A program made the position numbers and the translations under genes. Shown here in pieces: positions 16,788 to 25,486 of a stretch of 64,000 nucleotides of DNA (position 1 is its first letter; each line of letters starts with the position of its first letter). This stretch comes from Stenotrophomonas sp046736075. Lineage in GTDB: Bacteria; Pseudomonadota; Gammaproteobacteria; Xanthomonadales; Xanthomonadaceae. The stretch covers positions 2,728,001 to 2,792,000 of the forward strand of contig NZ_CP177163.1 in NCBI RefSeq assembly GCF_046736075.1, given 5' to 3'. The notes below the pieces were generated by a model that did no database searches, was not told the DNA's origin, and was given only the letters and a program-made list of their open reading frames with translations.

Positions 16788-18062
16788 ATGCTCGATGCGG
16801 TAGCAGCACCCCAGTGGCTGCAGGACCTTCAACACACCCTCGAACCCTGGCCCTGGGCCTACACCCTGCTGGTTGTGGCGGCCTTGGCACTGGCCGCCTG
16901 GCTGGCCAACTTCGTCACCAAGCGGATCCTGCTGCGCGGCCTGCGCAAGCTGGTCAGCCGCCTGCCCGGCAACGCCGCAGGCAATGAAGGCGGCAACAAC
17001 CTGCGGGTGATCTCGCGCCTGGCCAACGTGGTGCCGAGCATGGTCATCGCCGCCGGCGTCCAGGTGGTGCCGGATCTGCCGGCCCAACTGGTGGAGTTCG
17101 TGGTGGGGGCCTGCCGGGCCTGGGCGGTGCTGACCGTGGCGCTGGCCGTCTCGCACGCCCTGGATGCGGCCAACGATCTGTACGAGCGCCGTCCGGACGC
17201 GCGCAACAAGCCGATCAAGGGCTACCTGCAGGTCGTGAAGATCGTGGTGTTCGTGATCGCCGGCCTGTCCATCGTGGCCACCCTGCTGGGGGTGAAGCTG
17301 GGGCCGCTGGTCACCGGCCTGGGCGCGGCCACCGCCGTGCTGATGCTGATCTTCCAGGACACCATCCTGTCGCTGGTGGCCAGCGTACAGATCAGCGGCG
17401 ATGGCCGGGTGCGGCTGGGCGACTGGATCGAGATGCCCAGCCAGAACGCCGACGGCGATGTGATCGACATCGCCCTGCACACCATCACCGTGCAGAACTT
17501 CGACAAGACCATCACCACCATCCCGACCAAGAAGCTGGTCACCGAGTCGTTCAAGAACTGGCGCGGCATGCAGGAGGCCGGTGGACGCCGGATCAAGCGC
17601 GCGCTGTACCTGGACCAGCACAGCGTGGGCTTCCTGGATGCAGAGGGGCTGGCGCGGCTGGAACAGTTCGCGCTCCTGCGCGAGTACCTGCGCGACAAGC
17701 AGACCGAGCTGGCGCAGTGGAACGCCGAGCTGCGTGCCAAGGGCATGGACGCGATCAACGCGCGCCGGGTCACCAACCTGGGCACGTTCCGCGCCTATGT
17801 CGAGCGCTACCTGCGCCAGCACCCGGGCATCCATACGGATATGACATTGCTGGTACGGCAGTTGCAGCCCACCACGCAGGGCCTGCCGCTGGAGATCTAC
17901 TGCTTCACCCGCAGCACCGCCTGGGCCGCCTACGAAGGGGTGCAGTCGGATGTGTTCGACCATCTCCTGGCGATCCTGCCGGCCTTCGGGTTGCGCGTAT
18001 TCCAGGCGTCGAGCGACGCCATGTTGATGGCCGCGCAGCAGCAGCGCGCCTTCGCGGAGTAA
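16788..18062 (+). CDS. Mechanosensitive channel, YbdG type
   Basis: A 424-residue MscS-superfamily channel, close to the length of YbdG (MscM). It has four to five membrane helices, the pore-lining helix and vestibule start at LGPLVTGLGAATAVLMLIFQDTILSLVASVQI, then the beta domain GDGRVRLGDWIEMPSQNADGDVIDI and HTITVQNFDKTITTIPTKKLVTESFKNWRGM, which is distinctive of the YbdG group. It releases solutes from the cytoplasm during osmotic downshock or under mild tension. Confidence 0.93.
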   Translation: MLDAVAAPQWLQDLQHTLEPWPWAYTLLVVAALALAAWLANFVTKRILLRGLRKLVSRLPGNAAGNEGGNNLRVISRLANVVPSMVIAAGVQVVPDLPAQLVEFVVGACRAWAVLTVALAVSHALDAANDLYERRPDARNKPIKGYLQVVKIVVFVIAGLSIVATLLGVKLGPLVTGLGAATAVLMLIFQDTILSLVASVQISGDGRVRLGDWIEMPSQNADGDVIDIALHTITVQNFDKTITTIPTKKLVTESFKNWRGMQEAGGRRIKRALYLDQHSVGFLDAEGLARLEQFALLREYLRDKQTELAQWNAELRAKGMDAINARRVTNLGTFRAYVERYLRQHPGIHTDMTLLVRQLQPTTQGLPLEIYCFTRSTAWAAYEGVQSDVFDHLLAILPAFGLRVFQASSDAMLMAAQQQRAFAE

Positions 18063-18136
18063 GCTCCTCTGCCCCCGGCGACGCCTCGGCAGCGCCGGGA
18101 TTTCCCTGCGGGGAAGAAAAATGAACGCCAAAATCA

Positions 18137-18188
18137 TTCACAACGGGCTCGGGAACGCTAGAATCCCGGCCTTGTAAACGTTTTCATA
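18137..18188 (+). promoter_or_regulatory. Promoter and LacI-type operator of bglX
   Basis: A possible -35 TTCACA (18137-18142) and -10 TAGAAT (18159-18164) are 16 bases apart. Directly downstream, TGTAAACGTTTTCA (18173-18186) is a near-perfect palindrome centred on CG, the form of LacI/GalR-family operators. Placed after the -10 it would block transcription until a sugar-binding repressor leaves. No lacI-type gene is in the window. Confidence 0.6.
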
Positions 18189-18198
18189 AGGACAGCCG

Positions 18199-20373
18199 GT
18201 GGCCGCCGATCGCATCGAAACCCTCATTGCCCAGATGACCGTCGAAGAAAAAGTCGGCCAGCTGGGTGTGTTCGCGGACATGGTCCGGCCCTTCGCGCCG
18301 GACGTGAACCCGGAAGCGAACGTCAGCAATGCCGACCAGGTGCTGCAACAGGTCCGTGAAGGCAAAGTGGGGTCGCTGTTCAACGGCGTGGGCGTGGAAG
18401 CGGGTCGCCGCATCCAGCAGGTGGCGCTGGAAGAAAGCCGCCTGGGCATCCCGGTGATCCTCGCGGCCGACGTCATCCACGGCATGCGCACCGTGTTCCC
18501 GATTCCGCTGGGCGAGGCCGCCAGCTTCGAGCCGGACCTGGCCGAGCGCACCGCGCGCGCCACGGCGGTGGAAGCCACCGCCGCCGGGCTGCACTGGACC
18601 TATGCGCCGGCGGTGGACATCGCCCGCGACCAGCGCTGGGGCCGTGGGGCCGAGGGCGCCGGTGAAGACGTGGTGCTGGGCTGTGCGTTCGCCGCCGCCC
18701 GCGTGCGCGGCTTCCAGGGCCCGGACCTGCGCGCGGCCGATGCGCTGCTGGCTACGCCGAAGCACTTCGCCGCCTATGGCGCGGTGATGGCCGGCATGGA
18801 ATACAACATGGTCGACATCTCCCCGCAGACCCTGCGCGATGTCCACCTGCCGCCGTTCAAGGCCGCTTTCGAGGCCGGCGCGCTGACCGTGATGTCGTCC
18901 TTCAACGACATCAACGGCGTGCCCGCCAGCGCCAACGCCGAACTGCTCACCGACATCCTGCGCGGCGAATGGCAGTTCCCGGGCGTGGTGATCTCCGATT
19001 ACACCGCCGACATGGAACTGGTCGCCCACGGCTATGCCGCCGACGACCGCGATGCCACCGCCAAGGCGTTCACCGCCGGGCTGGACCTGAGCATGCAGAG
19101 CGGCTTCTATGCCGAACACCTGCCCGGCCTGATCGCCAGCGGCGAGGTGCCGATGGCCACGCTGGATGAATCGGTGCGCCGCATCCTCAAGCTGAAAGAG
19201 GCGATCGGCCTGTTCGACGATCCGTACCGCTCGCTGGACCTGGCGCGCGAAGCCGATACCGCGCATATCGCCGCGCACGACGCGCTGTCGCGCGATGCCG
19301 CACGACGTTCGATCGTGCTGCTGAAGAACGACGGCGACGTGCTGCCGCTGAAGAAGGCCGGGCAGAAGATCGCGCTGATCGGCCCGTTCGTGCAGGACCG
19401 CGACAACATCGAAGGCTGCTGGACGCTGTTCGGCGACAAGTCGCGCTATGTCACCCTGGAAGACGGCGTGCGCGCCGCAATCAGCGATGAAGCGCTGCTG
19501 GACATCGTTCCGGGCTGCGCGCTGGAAGCGCCCGTGCAGGACGGCATCGAGCAGGCCGTGGCCGCCGCGCTGCGCGCCGACGTGGTGGTGCTGGCGCTGG
19601 GCGAACCGCAGCGTTACAGCGGCGAGGCGCAGTCGCGGGTGGAAATCACCCTGCCGGCCGCGCAGCAGGCGCTGGCCGAAGCGGTGGCGATGACCGGCAA
19701 GCCGCTGGTGGTGCTGCTGCGCAACGGGCGTGCGCTGGCGCTGCAGGGTGCGGTGCGCAACGCTCAGGCCGTGGCGGTGACCTGGTATCTGGGCACCCAG
19801 ACGGGTCCGGCCGTTGCCGACGTGCTGTTCGGCGACTACAGCCCCTCCGGCCGCCTGCCGGTGAGCTTCCCGCAGGTGTCCGGCCAGCAGCCGTTCTTCT
19901 ACAACCATCCGCGCACCGGCCGCCCGGAACTGCCGACCATGTCGGAGTTCAAGGCGCGCTGGCGCGAGATCCCCAACGCGGCGCTGTATCCGTTCGGCCA
20001 CGGCCTGGGTTACACCACCTTCGCGTACGGCGTGCCGGAGCTGAGCAGCGCCACGCTGGGCTGGGACGACACGCTGACCATCACCACCACGCTGACCAAC
20101 ACCGGTGCGGTGGCTGGCGAGGAAGTGGTGCAGCTGTACATCCACGACCGCGTCGCCAGCCGCGTGCGGCCGGTGCGCGAGCTGAAGGACTTCCGCAAGG
20201 TGGCCCTGCAGCCGGGCCAGAGCACGCAGGTGCAGTTCACGCTGGATCGCCATGCGCTCGGCTTCACCGGCCGCGATGGCGTGTTCCGCGCCGAACCGGG
20301 CCAGTTCGACCTGTGGGTGTGCGCCTCCTCGGCCAGCGGCGAGCCGGTCATCTTCGAACTGCTCGCCGGTTGA
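18199..20373 (+). CDS. bglX: GH3 beta-glucosidase BglX-like
   Basis: Hydrolyses beta-glucosides from the non-reducing end. The 724-residue protein has the GH3 N-terminal barrel with KVGQLG, KHFAAYG and the nucleophile motif GVVISDYTADMEL (Asp in SDY). The C-terminal sandwich with SIVLLKNDGDVLPL, GRLPVSFP and YPFGHGLGYTTF follows, then a fibronectin III-like domain (VAGEEVVQLYIHD). The start is GTG with AAGGA 9 bases upstream. Unlike E. coli BglX there is no signal peptide, so this enzyme is probably cytoplasmic and acts on imported oligosaccharides. Confidence 0.93.
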   Translation: MAADRIETLIAQMTVEEKVGQLGVFADMVRPFAPDVNPEANVSNADQVLQQVREGKVGSLFNGVGVEAGRRIQQVALEESRLGIPVILAADVIHGMRTVFPIPLGEAASFEPDLAERTARATAVEATAAGLHWTYAPAVDIARDQRWGRGAEGAGEDVVLGCAFAAARVRGFQGPDLRAADALLATPKHFAAYGAVMAGMEYNMVDISPQTLRDVHLPPFKAAFEAGALTVMSSFNDINGVPASANAELLTDILRGEWQFPGVVISDYTADMELVAHGYAADDRDATAKAFTAGLDLSMQSGFYAEHLPGLIASGEVPMATLDESVRRILKLKEAIGLFDDPYRSLDLAREADTAHIAAHDALSRDAARRSIVLLKNDGDVLPLKKAGQKIALIGPFVQDRDNIEGCWTLFGDKSRYVTLEDGVRAAISDEALLDIVPGCALEAPVQDGIEQAVAAALRADVVVLALGEPQRYSGEAQSRVEITLPAAQQALAEAVAMTGKPLVVLLRNGRALALQGAVRNAQAVAVTWYLGTQTGPAVADVLFGDYSPSGRLPVSFPQVSGQQPFFYNHPRTGRPELPTMSEFKARWREIPNAALYPFGHGLGYTTFAYGVPELSSATLGWDDTLTITTTLTNTGAVAGEEVVQLYIHDRVASRVRPVRELKDFRKVALQPGQSTQVQFTLDRHALGFTGRDGVFRAEPGQFDLWVCASSASGEPVIFELLAG

Positions 20374-20470
20374 TCGGCGGTGCCGGCCATTGGCCGGCAC
20401 CCCGCTCGTCATCCTTGGCTGACGGCGCCGGCGTTAGGCTGGCGACCCGGCTGAACCGATGGAGCGTCCG

Positions 20471-21037
20471 ATGCGCCTGATCCCATTCCTGGTCCCCACG
20501 TTGTTGCTGGCTGCCTGTTCGCAGCCGGCACCGCCACCGGCAGAGACGGCCCCCACGTCGCCACCGGTGGCCACCACCGCGCCACCCGACGAGGCGCCAG
20601 CGGCCGGCCTGTCGCCGGATGCGGTGGAACCGGCTGCCGATGCGGCGCAACCGCCCGCTGCTGCCGCGCCTGCCGCCGCCGGCGACGTGCGCCAGCGGAT
20701 CGACAGTGTTCTCGGTGATGCCGCGCAGTACGAAGCGGTCTTCATCGCCTTCCAGAAGGCGGTCAATGGCGGCGACCGTGCCGCGGTGGTCGAGGAAGTC
20801 CGCTTCCCGTTGAAAATCGCCAACGGCGCCACGATCGCCGGTCCCGGCGAATTCCAGCGCAACTACGAGCGCATCCTGACCCCGGCCGTGCGCAAGGCCA
20901 TTGCGGCGCAGACCTTCGACACGGTGATGGTCAACCAGCAGGGGGTGATGATCGGCGACGGCCAGGTCTGGCTCAACGGCGCCTGCCTGGACAAGGCCTG
21001 CAGCCGTACCGAGGTCAAGGTCGTCACCATCCAGTAG
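20471..21037 (+). CDS. Lipoprotein of unknown function
   Basis: A 188-residue protein with signal peptide and lipobox MRLIPFLVPTLLLAACS, then a long Pro/Ala/Thr linker to about residue 75 and a folded domain starting DVRQRIDSVLGDAAQYEAVFIAFQKAVNGGDRAAVVEEVRFPLKI. That domain resembles NTF2-like/cystatin-type helices and strands seen in many small proteobacterial lipoproteins. The second of two nearby ATGs is chosen because GGAG precedes it by 6 bases. Function is not predictable. Confidence 0.75.
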   Translation: MRLIPFLVPTLLLAACSQPAPPPAETAPTSPPVATTAPPDEAPAAGLSPDAVEPAADAAQPPAAAAPAAAGDVRQRIDSVLGDAAQYEAVFIAFQKAVNGGDRAAVVEEVRFPLKIANGATIAGPGEFQRNYERILTPAVRKAIAAQTFDTVMVNQQGVMIGDGQVWLNGACLDKACSRTEVKVVTIQ

Positions 21038-21112
21038 GCCATTGGGTGGCCGCGCCCCCGCCTGACGGCGAGGGCGCCACGCCAGTGCCGGCGCGGTGCC
21101 GGCGCTGCGCTG

Positions 21113-22261
21113 TCAGGCCTTCGGCGTCAGCTTCAGCAGCTTGCCGTTGCTGCCGTCTTCCAGCAGCCAGATCGCGCCGTCGGGCCCTTGTTCCACTTCG
21201 CGGATGCGCTCGCCCATGAGGAAGCGCTCGGCTTCGCGCGCGTTGTCGCCGTCGAAGGCCACCCGCACCAGCGAGGTCGACGACAGCCCGCCGATGAAGC
21301 CGCTGCCCTTCCACTGCGGGAACAGCGTGCCGGAGTAGATGATGAAGCCGGCCGGCGAGATCACCGGAGTCCAGGTCACCTTGGGCGCGGCGAACTCGGG
21401 CCGGGTGCTGTGGTCGGGAATCTCGCGGCCGTCGTAGTGGTTGCCGTTGGAGACAACCGGGTACCCGTAGTTCGCACCGCGCTCGATCAGGTTCAGCTCA
21501 TCGCCGCCGGCCGGGCCCATCTCGTGCACCCACAGCTTGCCGCGCGCGTCGAAGGCGATGCCCAGCGCATTGCGATGGCCCAGCGACCACACCTGCGCGG
21601 CCACGCCGCCCTGCGAGGCGAAGGGGTTGTCGGCCGGCACGCTGCCGTCGTCGTTCAGTCGCACGATCTTGCCGAGGTTGCCGCCCATGTCCTGCGCCGG
21701 GTCGAACTTCTGGCGCTCGCTGGAGGTGATCCACAGCTTGCCGTCCGGGCCGAAGGCCAGGCGGTGGCCGTAATGGCCCTTGCCCTCGACCTTGGGCGTC
21801 TGCCGCCAGATCACCTTCAGATCCTGCAGCGCGCCGCTGCCGTCGGGCTGCAGCACCAGGCGCGCCCGCGCCACGGCCGCGCCGCGCGTGTCGCCTTCAC
21901 CGGCCTCGGCGTAGCTGACGTAGAGCAGCTGGTTGCGGGCGAAATCCGGATGCGGCAGGACATCGCCGAAACCGCCCTGGCCGCCGTAGGCCACCTCGGG
22001 CACGCCGCTGATGGTGGCGCTGGTGCGGGTGGTGGGATTGAAATGCTTGAGCGTGCCGCGCTTCTCGCTGACCAGCAGGCTGCCGTCGGGCAGGAAGCTC
22101 ATCGCCCACGGTTCGTTGAAGGTGCCCACGGCGGTAGCGGTGAACGGCCAGTGGGCCTTTTCGACGGCGGGGGCGGCGGCCTTGTCGGCGGCCACGCAGG
22201 CCGTGGTGAACAGGGCGGGGGTAAGGCTGATGGCGAGCGAGAGCAGCAGCTTGCGGGTCAT
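21113..22261 (-). CDS. PQQ-dependent aldose sugar dehydrogenase-like protein
   Basis: A 382-residue secreted protein of the soluble glucose/sorbosone dehydrogenase family (YliI/Asd type), a six-bladed propeller that oxidises sugars with PQQ. The signal peptide MTRKLLLSLAISLTPALFTTACVA has a lipobox-like TTAC, so it may be a lipoprotein. Blocks present are AMSFLPDGSLLVSEKRGTLKHF, GQGGFGDVLPHPDF, GHYGHRLAFGPDGKLWITSSER, GHRNALGIAFD, VHEMGPAGGDELN and VISPAGFIIYSGTLFP. His and Arg residues in HRLAFGP and GHRN match the catalytic ones. Confidence 0.9.
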   Translation of the reverse strand: MTRKLLLSLAISLTPALFTTACVAADKAAAPAVEKAHWPFTATAVGTFNEPWAMSFLPDGSLLVSEKRGTLKHFNPTTRTSATISGVPEVAYGGQGGFGDVLPHPDFARNQLLYVSYAEAGEGDTRGAAVARARLVLQPDGSGALQDLKVIWRQTPKVEGKGHYGHRLAFGPDGKLWITSSERQKFDPAQDMGGNLGKIVRLNDDGSVPADNPFASQGGVAAQVWSLGHRNALGIAFDARGKLWVHEMGPAGGDELNLIERGANYGYPVVSNGNHYDGREIPDHSTRPEFAAPKVTWTPVISPAGFIIYSGTLFPQWKGSGFIGGLSSTSLVRVAFDGDNAREAERFLMGERIREVEQGPDGAIWLLEDGSNGKLLKLTPKA

Positions 22262-22434
22262 GGAGTATCTCCGGAGGGGATGCGATGGCCAGATAGAGTT
22301 TGTACACCATGCCCGTCCGCGCCGCGTGCACCATACGTCACTCCCCGTATGCGCCAGTGCGCGGATCGGCTACCGTTTGGGCCAGCCGCCCGTGGGGCGG
22401 CCCCGCATCACTGTCTTCCAAGGGAGTTGGAATC

Positions 22435-22887
22435 ATGAAGCAACAGGTACACAAACCGTCCGCCGCGTTCATCGCCGCCTCGTGGAGCGCGCTGCTGCTG
22501 GGCGCTGCTGCTTATCTGGTGGGCCTGTTCAACGCCGAGATGGCGCTCAACGAGAAGGGCTACTACCTCACCCTGCTGCTGTTCGGTCTGTTCGCGGCGG
22601 TGTCGCTGCAGAAGAGCGTGCGCGACAAGGCCGAGGCCATTCCCGTCAGCGGCCTGTACTACGCGCTGTGCTGGTTCGCCCTGCTGGCTTCGCTGCTGTT
22701 GCTGCTGGTGGGCTTGTGGAATGCCACGCTGCTGCTGAGCGAAAAGGGCTTCTACGGGATGGCGTTCGCACTGGCGCTGTTTGGCGCCGTGGCGGTGCAG
22801 AAGAACACCCGCGACCTGATGGCCGCCAACGGCGCAACGCTGCCGCCGCTGCCGGCCAGGCCGGTCACGCCGCCCTCGCTGGACTGA
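22435..22887 (+). CDS. YiaA/YiaB family inner-membrane protein
   Basis: A 150-residue protein built from two repeats of the YiaA/YiaB motif: LNEKGYYLTLLLFGLFAAVSLQKSVRD and LSEKGFYGMAFALALFGAVAVQKNTRD, each preceded by a hydrophobic helix. Four membrane segments in total. The family has no known activity. AGGGAG lies 8 bases before the ATG. Confidence 0.88.
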   Translation: MKQQVHKPSAAFIAASWSALLLGAAAYLVGLFNAEMALNEKGYYLTLLLFGLFAAVSLQKSVRDKAEAIPVSGLYYALCWFALLASLLLLLVGLWNATLLLSEKGFYGMAFALALFGAVAVQKNTRDLMAANGATLPPLPARPVTPPSLD

Positions 22888-22917
22888 GGGCGGCCGTGGG
22901 CGTGCTGCGCGGGCCGG

Positions 22918-23265
22918 TCAGGTGCCGCGCGGCACGCCTTTGTCCAGGTGGGACTGGCGCAGGGCGGTGGATTCGTCCCAGCCACGGCGCACCGCGTTGC
23001 GCGCCTGTGCCCAGGTCAGCTTGCTCTTGCCGCGCTCCTGCGCCCAGCGCGTTTCCAGTTCGGCTTCCACCTCTTCGTACGCACGGATGATGTCGTCGGC
23101 GCGCGAGTAGTGGCCCAGCTGGTAGGCCGGCTCGTAATCGTCGAAGAACTGGCTCTGGTCGTAGTAGGGTTCGGCGGAGAAACGCTCGCGCCAGTAGTCC
23201 GACACGGCCTGGCGCGGCACGCCGTCTTCCGGCACCCGGCCGGGAATCTGGTAGTCAGGGCTCAT
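22918..23265 (-). CDS. Hypothetical acidic protein
   Basis: A 115-residue soluble protein rich in Tyr, Asp and Glu: SAEPYYDQSQFFDDYEPAYQLGHYSRADD, then FEEVE-like AYEEVEAELETRWAQERGKSKLTWAQARNAVRRGWDE. This YD(x)YxPAYxxG...WDxAxxAVRxxWD pattern is found in stress-associated proteobacterial proteins of unknown role, often linked to PRC-barrel or DUF2382 proteins. A real gene is supported by an amphipathic layout and length, but the function is unknown. Confidence 0.7.
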   Translation of the reverse strand: MSPDYQIPGRVPEDGVPRQAVSDYWRERFSAEPYYDQSQFFDDYEPAYQLGHYSRADDIIRAYEEVEAELETRWAQERGKSKLTWAQARNAVRRGWDESTALRQSHLDKGVPRGT

Positions 23266-23393
23266 CTGTTGGCTCCGGTGGGGTGAGACATCACCGTAGC
23301 GGAGCGCCGGTTAACGTCGTGGGCCAGCGGAGTGAATGCCGCATCAAACGCCGCGCGGCACATCACCCCGCCTTCGTGCGTGTCAACGCGCCG

Positions 23394-24686
23394 TCACGTC
23401 GCCTTGCGCGGCAGTTTGTAGATCACCGCGCCGACCGCGAAGGCCACCAGCGCCGCCGCGATGTTCTGCCAACTGGCACTGACGAACAACGCCAGGCACA
23501 GCACCAGTGCCAGCACCGGAATCAGCGGGCCGCCCGGCAGTTTCAGCGCACCGGGGCGGTTGGCGAAACGCCGTGCCAGCACCAGTACCGCCGCAGCCGT
23601 ACCGATGTAGGCGAACAGACGCGTGGTCATCGACAGCAGCGCCAACTGCACGAACGAACCCGACAACGCCAGCGCCAGCGCGATCACGCCCTGGGTGACG
23701 ATCGCCGCCGCCGGGGTGCGGAAGCGCGGATGCACGTTGGCCAGCAGCTTCGGCCCGTAGCCGTCGCGGGCCAGCGCGAACAGGAACCGCGGGCCCATCA
23801 TCATGGTGTTGCTGTTGGTGCCGAGGATGGAGATGGTGGCGCCCACCGTCAGGATCAGCGCCAGCGCCTCGCCACCGAAACTGGAGGCGGCATCGGCCAG
23901 CGGCGTTGGCGAGCTGGCCAGATTGGCCAGGGTGCCCTGCGCCACCAGTTGTACTGCGCCATAGATGACGGTGACGCTGACGATCATGGTGATCAGCGCG
24001 AACGGGATGTCGCGGCGCGGATTCTTGTACTCGCCTGCGGCAGCCGGGATGTTCTCGAAGCCGGCGTAGGCATACAGCAGCAACAGCGCCGCCTCGCCCA
24101 TCCGTTGCAGGTCGTGCGGGTCCGGGCGCACACCGGAGAAGGCCAGGTCCATGTCCACGTAGAACGCGCCAACCGCCACGAACAGCAGCAGCGGCAGCAA
24201 CTTGCCGATCACCAGGATCACCCCGGTGCGCGCGGCCGACCGCACGCCGGCCACGTTGACTGCAGTCAGGAAGCCCAGCGACACCACGATGATCGCGATG
24301 CGGCCTATGTCATGCCCGGCCCACGGCCAGAAGCGCGCCACCGCATCGGCCAGCGCATTGCTCAATGCGGCGGCCGAGCTGATCCGGGTCAGCCAGATCA
24401 TCCAGCCGATCTCGAACCCGGCGAAGCGCCCGAATGCCTCGCGTGCATACAGATAGCTGCCGCCCGGCTCATCGAAATAGCTGGCCGCCTGGGCGTAGCA
24501 CAGCACCAGCAGCGCCACCACGATGCCCGCAGCCACCACGCCCCACAGGCTGAACGGCCCGAGCAGCGCCACGGTGGCTGCCGGCAGCAGGTAGATGCCG
24601 CTGCCGATCACATCGTTGATCGACAGCCCGACGATCTGCCAGCGGCTGACCGCGCGTTCCAGCTGCGGTTCGGCCGGGGCGCTCAA
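23394..24686 (-). CDS. APC-family amino acid/peptide permease
   Basis: A 430-residue transporter with about twelve membrane helices and the APC start SRWQIVGLSINDVIGSGIYLLPA, then GGSYLYAREAFGRFAGFEIGWM and YAYAGFENIPAAAGEYKNPRRDIPFAL. The start is a TTG overlapping the TGA of the YkuD gene (TTGA), with GGAG 7 bases upstream, so it is translationally coupled. Context suggests that it imports amino acids or the di/tripeptides released from murein by the enzymes encoded upstream. Specificity is inferred from context only. Confidence 0.88.
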   Translation of the reverse strand: MSAPAEPQLERAVSRWQIVGLSINDVIGSGIYLLPAATVALLGPFSLWGVVAAGIVVALLVLCYAQAASYFDEPGGSYLYAREAFGRFAGFEIGWMIWLTRISSAAALSNALADAVARFWPWAGHDIGRIAIIVVSLGFLTAVNVAGVRSAARTGVILVIGKLLPLLLFVAVGAFYVDMDLAFSGVRPDPHDLQRMGEAALLLLYAYAGFENIPAAAGEYKNPRRDIPFALITMIVSVTVIYGAVQLVAQGTLANLASSPTPLADAASSFGGEALALILTVGATISILGTNSNTMMMGPRFLFALARDGYGPKLLANVHPRFRTPAAAIVTQGVIALALALSGSFVQLALLSMTTRLFAYIGTAAAVLVLARRFANRPGALKLPGGPLIPVLALVLCLALFVSASWQNIAAALVAFAVGAVIYKLPRKAT

Positions 24687-25459
24687 CGCATCGCTCCGGT
24701 CAGGGCCGGCAACTCCCACGGCCCCTGCAGATTGGTGTACTCCTTCTTCGGCAGCAGGATGAATGCCGCGTGCGTATCCGGCTTCAGCCAGGCCAGCAGG
24801 GCCTTCATGTGCCGCGGTTCCATCGCCGTGCAGCCGGCCGTGGCCTCGCCCGGCGTGCGCCAGAGGTGAGCGAAGATGCAGCTGCCCTTGCCAGGCGTGC
24901 CGCCGCTGTTGTGCTCGATCACAAAGCCCTCGCGATAGCGCACATCGCCCTTGTTGTGCAGGTCCAGCCGCATCGGTTCGGTGGACCCCTTCACTGCGGC
25001 GGCACCGACGTCCTTCGCATCGACGATGCGGTTGTAGTTGGGCGAGGTGGGCACATCCATGCAGTAGTGGCTGGCCGTCATCGGCTGGTACGGCATCGCA
25101 CTGGCGATCTTCGGCGCATAACCGAATGCCGGGCCGATCTCGAAGATGCCGGCGGGGCTGCGCCCGTCGCCTTCCTTCTTCTGCGGCCCCTGGTTGTGCA
25201 GCGACGCACGGCCCACGCCCCAGGCACTGCCGTTCCGCCCCACGGCCACGGTGAAGGCGGGGCCGTGCCTGCGCCACGGGCCGCTGTCGCTCCGGCGCTC
25301 ATAGGCCTGCAGCCGGCCCTGGGTGGCATCCCAGCTGTCGGTGACCACCACGATGGCCTGCTGGCTGCGCGACATCGGCGGCAAGCGGGTGAGTGCGCCG
25401 GCCGGCAGCGCGGCAGCGAGAGCGGTAACGGCGAGGGCGGTACGCAGCAGCGGCAGCAT
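24683..25459 (-). CDS. Exported L,D-transpeptidase/carboxypeptidase-like protein (YkuD fold)
   Basis: A 258-residue protein with a signal peptide (MLPLLRTALAVTALAAALPAGA). The catalytic region reads FVIEHNSGG...CIFAHLWRTPGEATAGCTAM: a His followed by the Ser/Thr-x-GC motif with nucleophile Cys, as in YkuD-type L,D-transpeptidases. DGRSPAGIFEIG near residue 98 is another family block. It probably cleaves or exchanges bonds at the meso-diaminopimelate of peptidoglycan peptides in the periplasm. It is in the presumed murein-peptide gene set, between the RpiR gene and the permease. Confidence 0.86.
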   Translation of the reverse strand: MLPLLRTALAVTALAAALPAGALTRLPPMSRSQQAIVVVTDSWDATQGRLQAYERRSDSGPWRRHGPAFTVAVGRNGSAWGVGRASLHNQGPQKKEGDGRSPAGIFEIGPAFGYAPKIASAMPYQPMTASHYCMDVPTSPNYNRIVDAKDVGAAAVKGSTEPMRLDLHNKGDVRYREGFVIEHNSGGTPGKGSCIFAHLWRTPGEATAGCTAMEPRHMKALLAWLKPDTHAAFILLPKKEYTNLQGPWELPALTGAMR

Positions 25460-25486
25460 CGTGGACTCCGGTAAACCAGGGGTCGA

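Noticed and set aside
18184..20412. 742-residue minus-strand frame across bglX
   Set aside because: Pure shadow of bglX: His/Arg/Gln-rich sequence with no domain, while the plus frame has all GH3 motifs.
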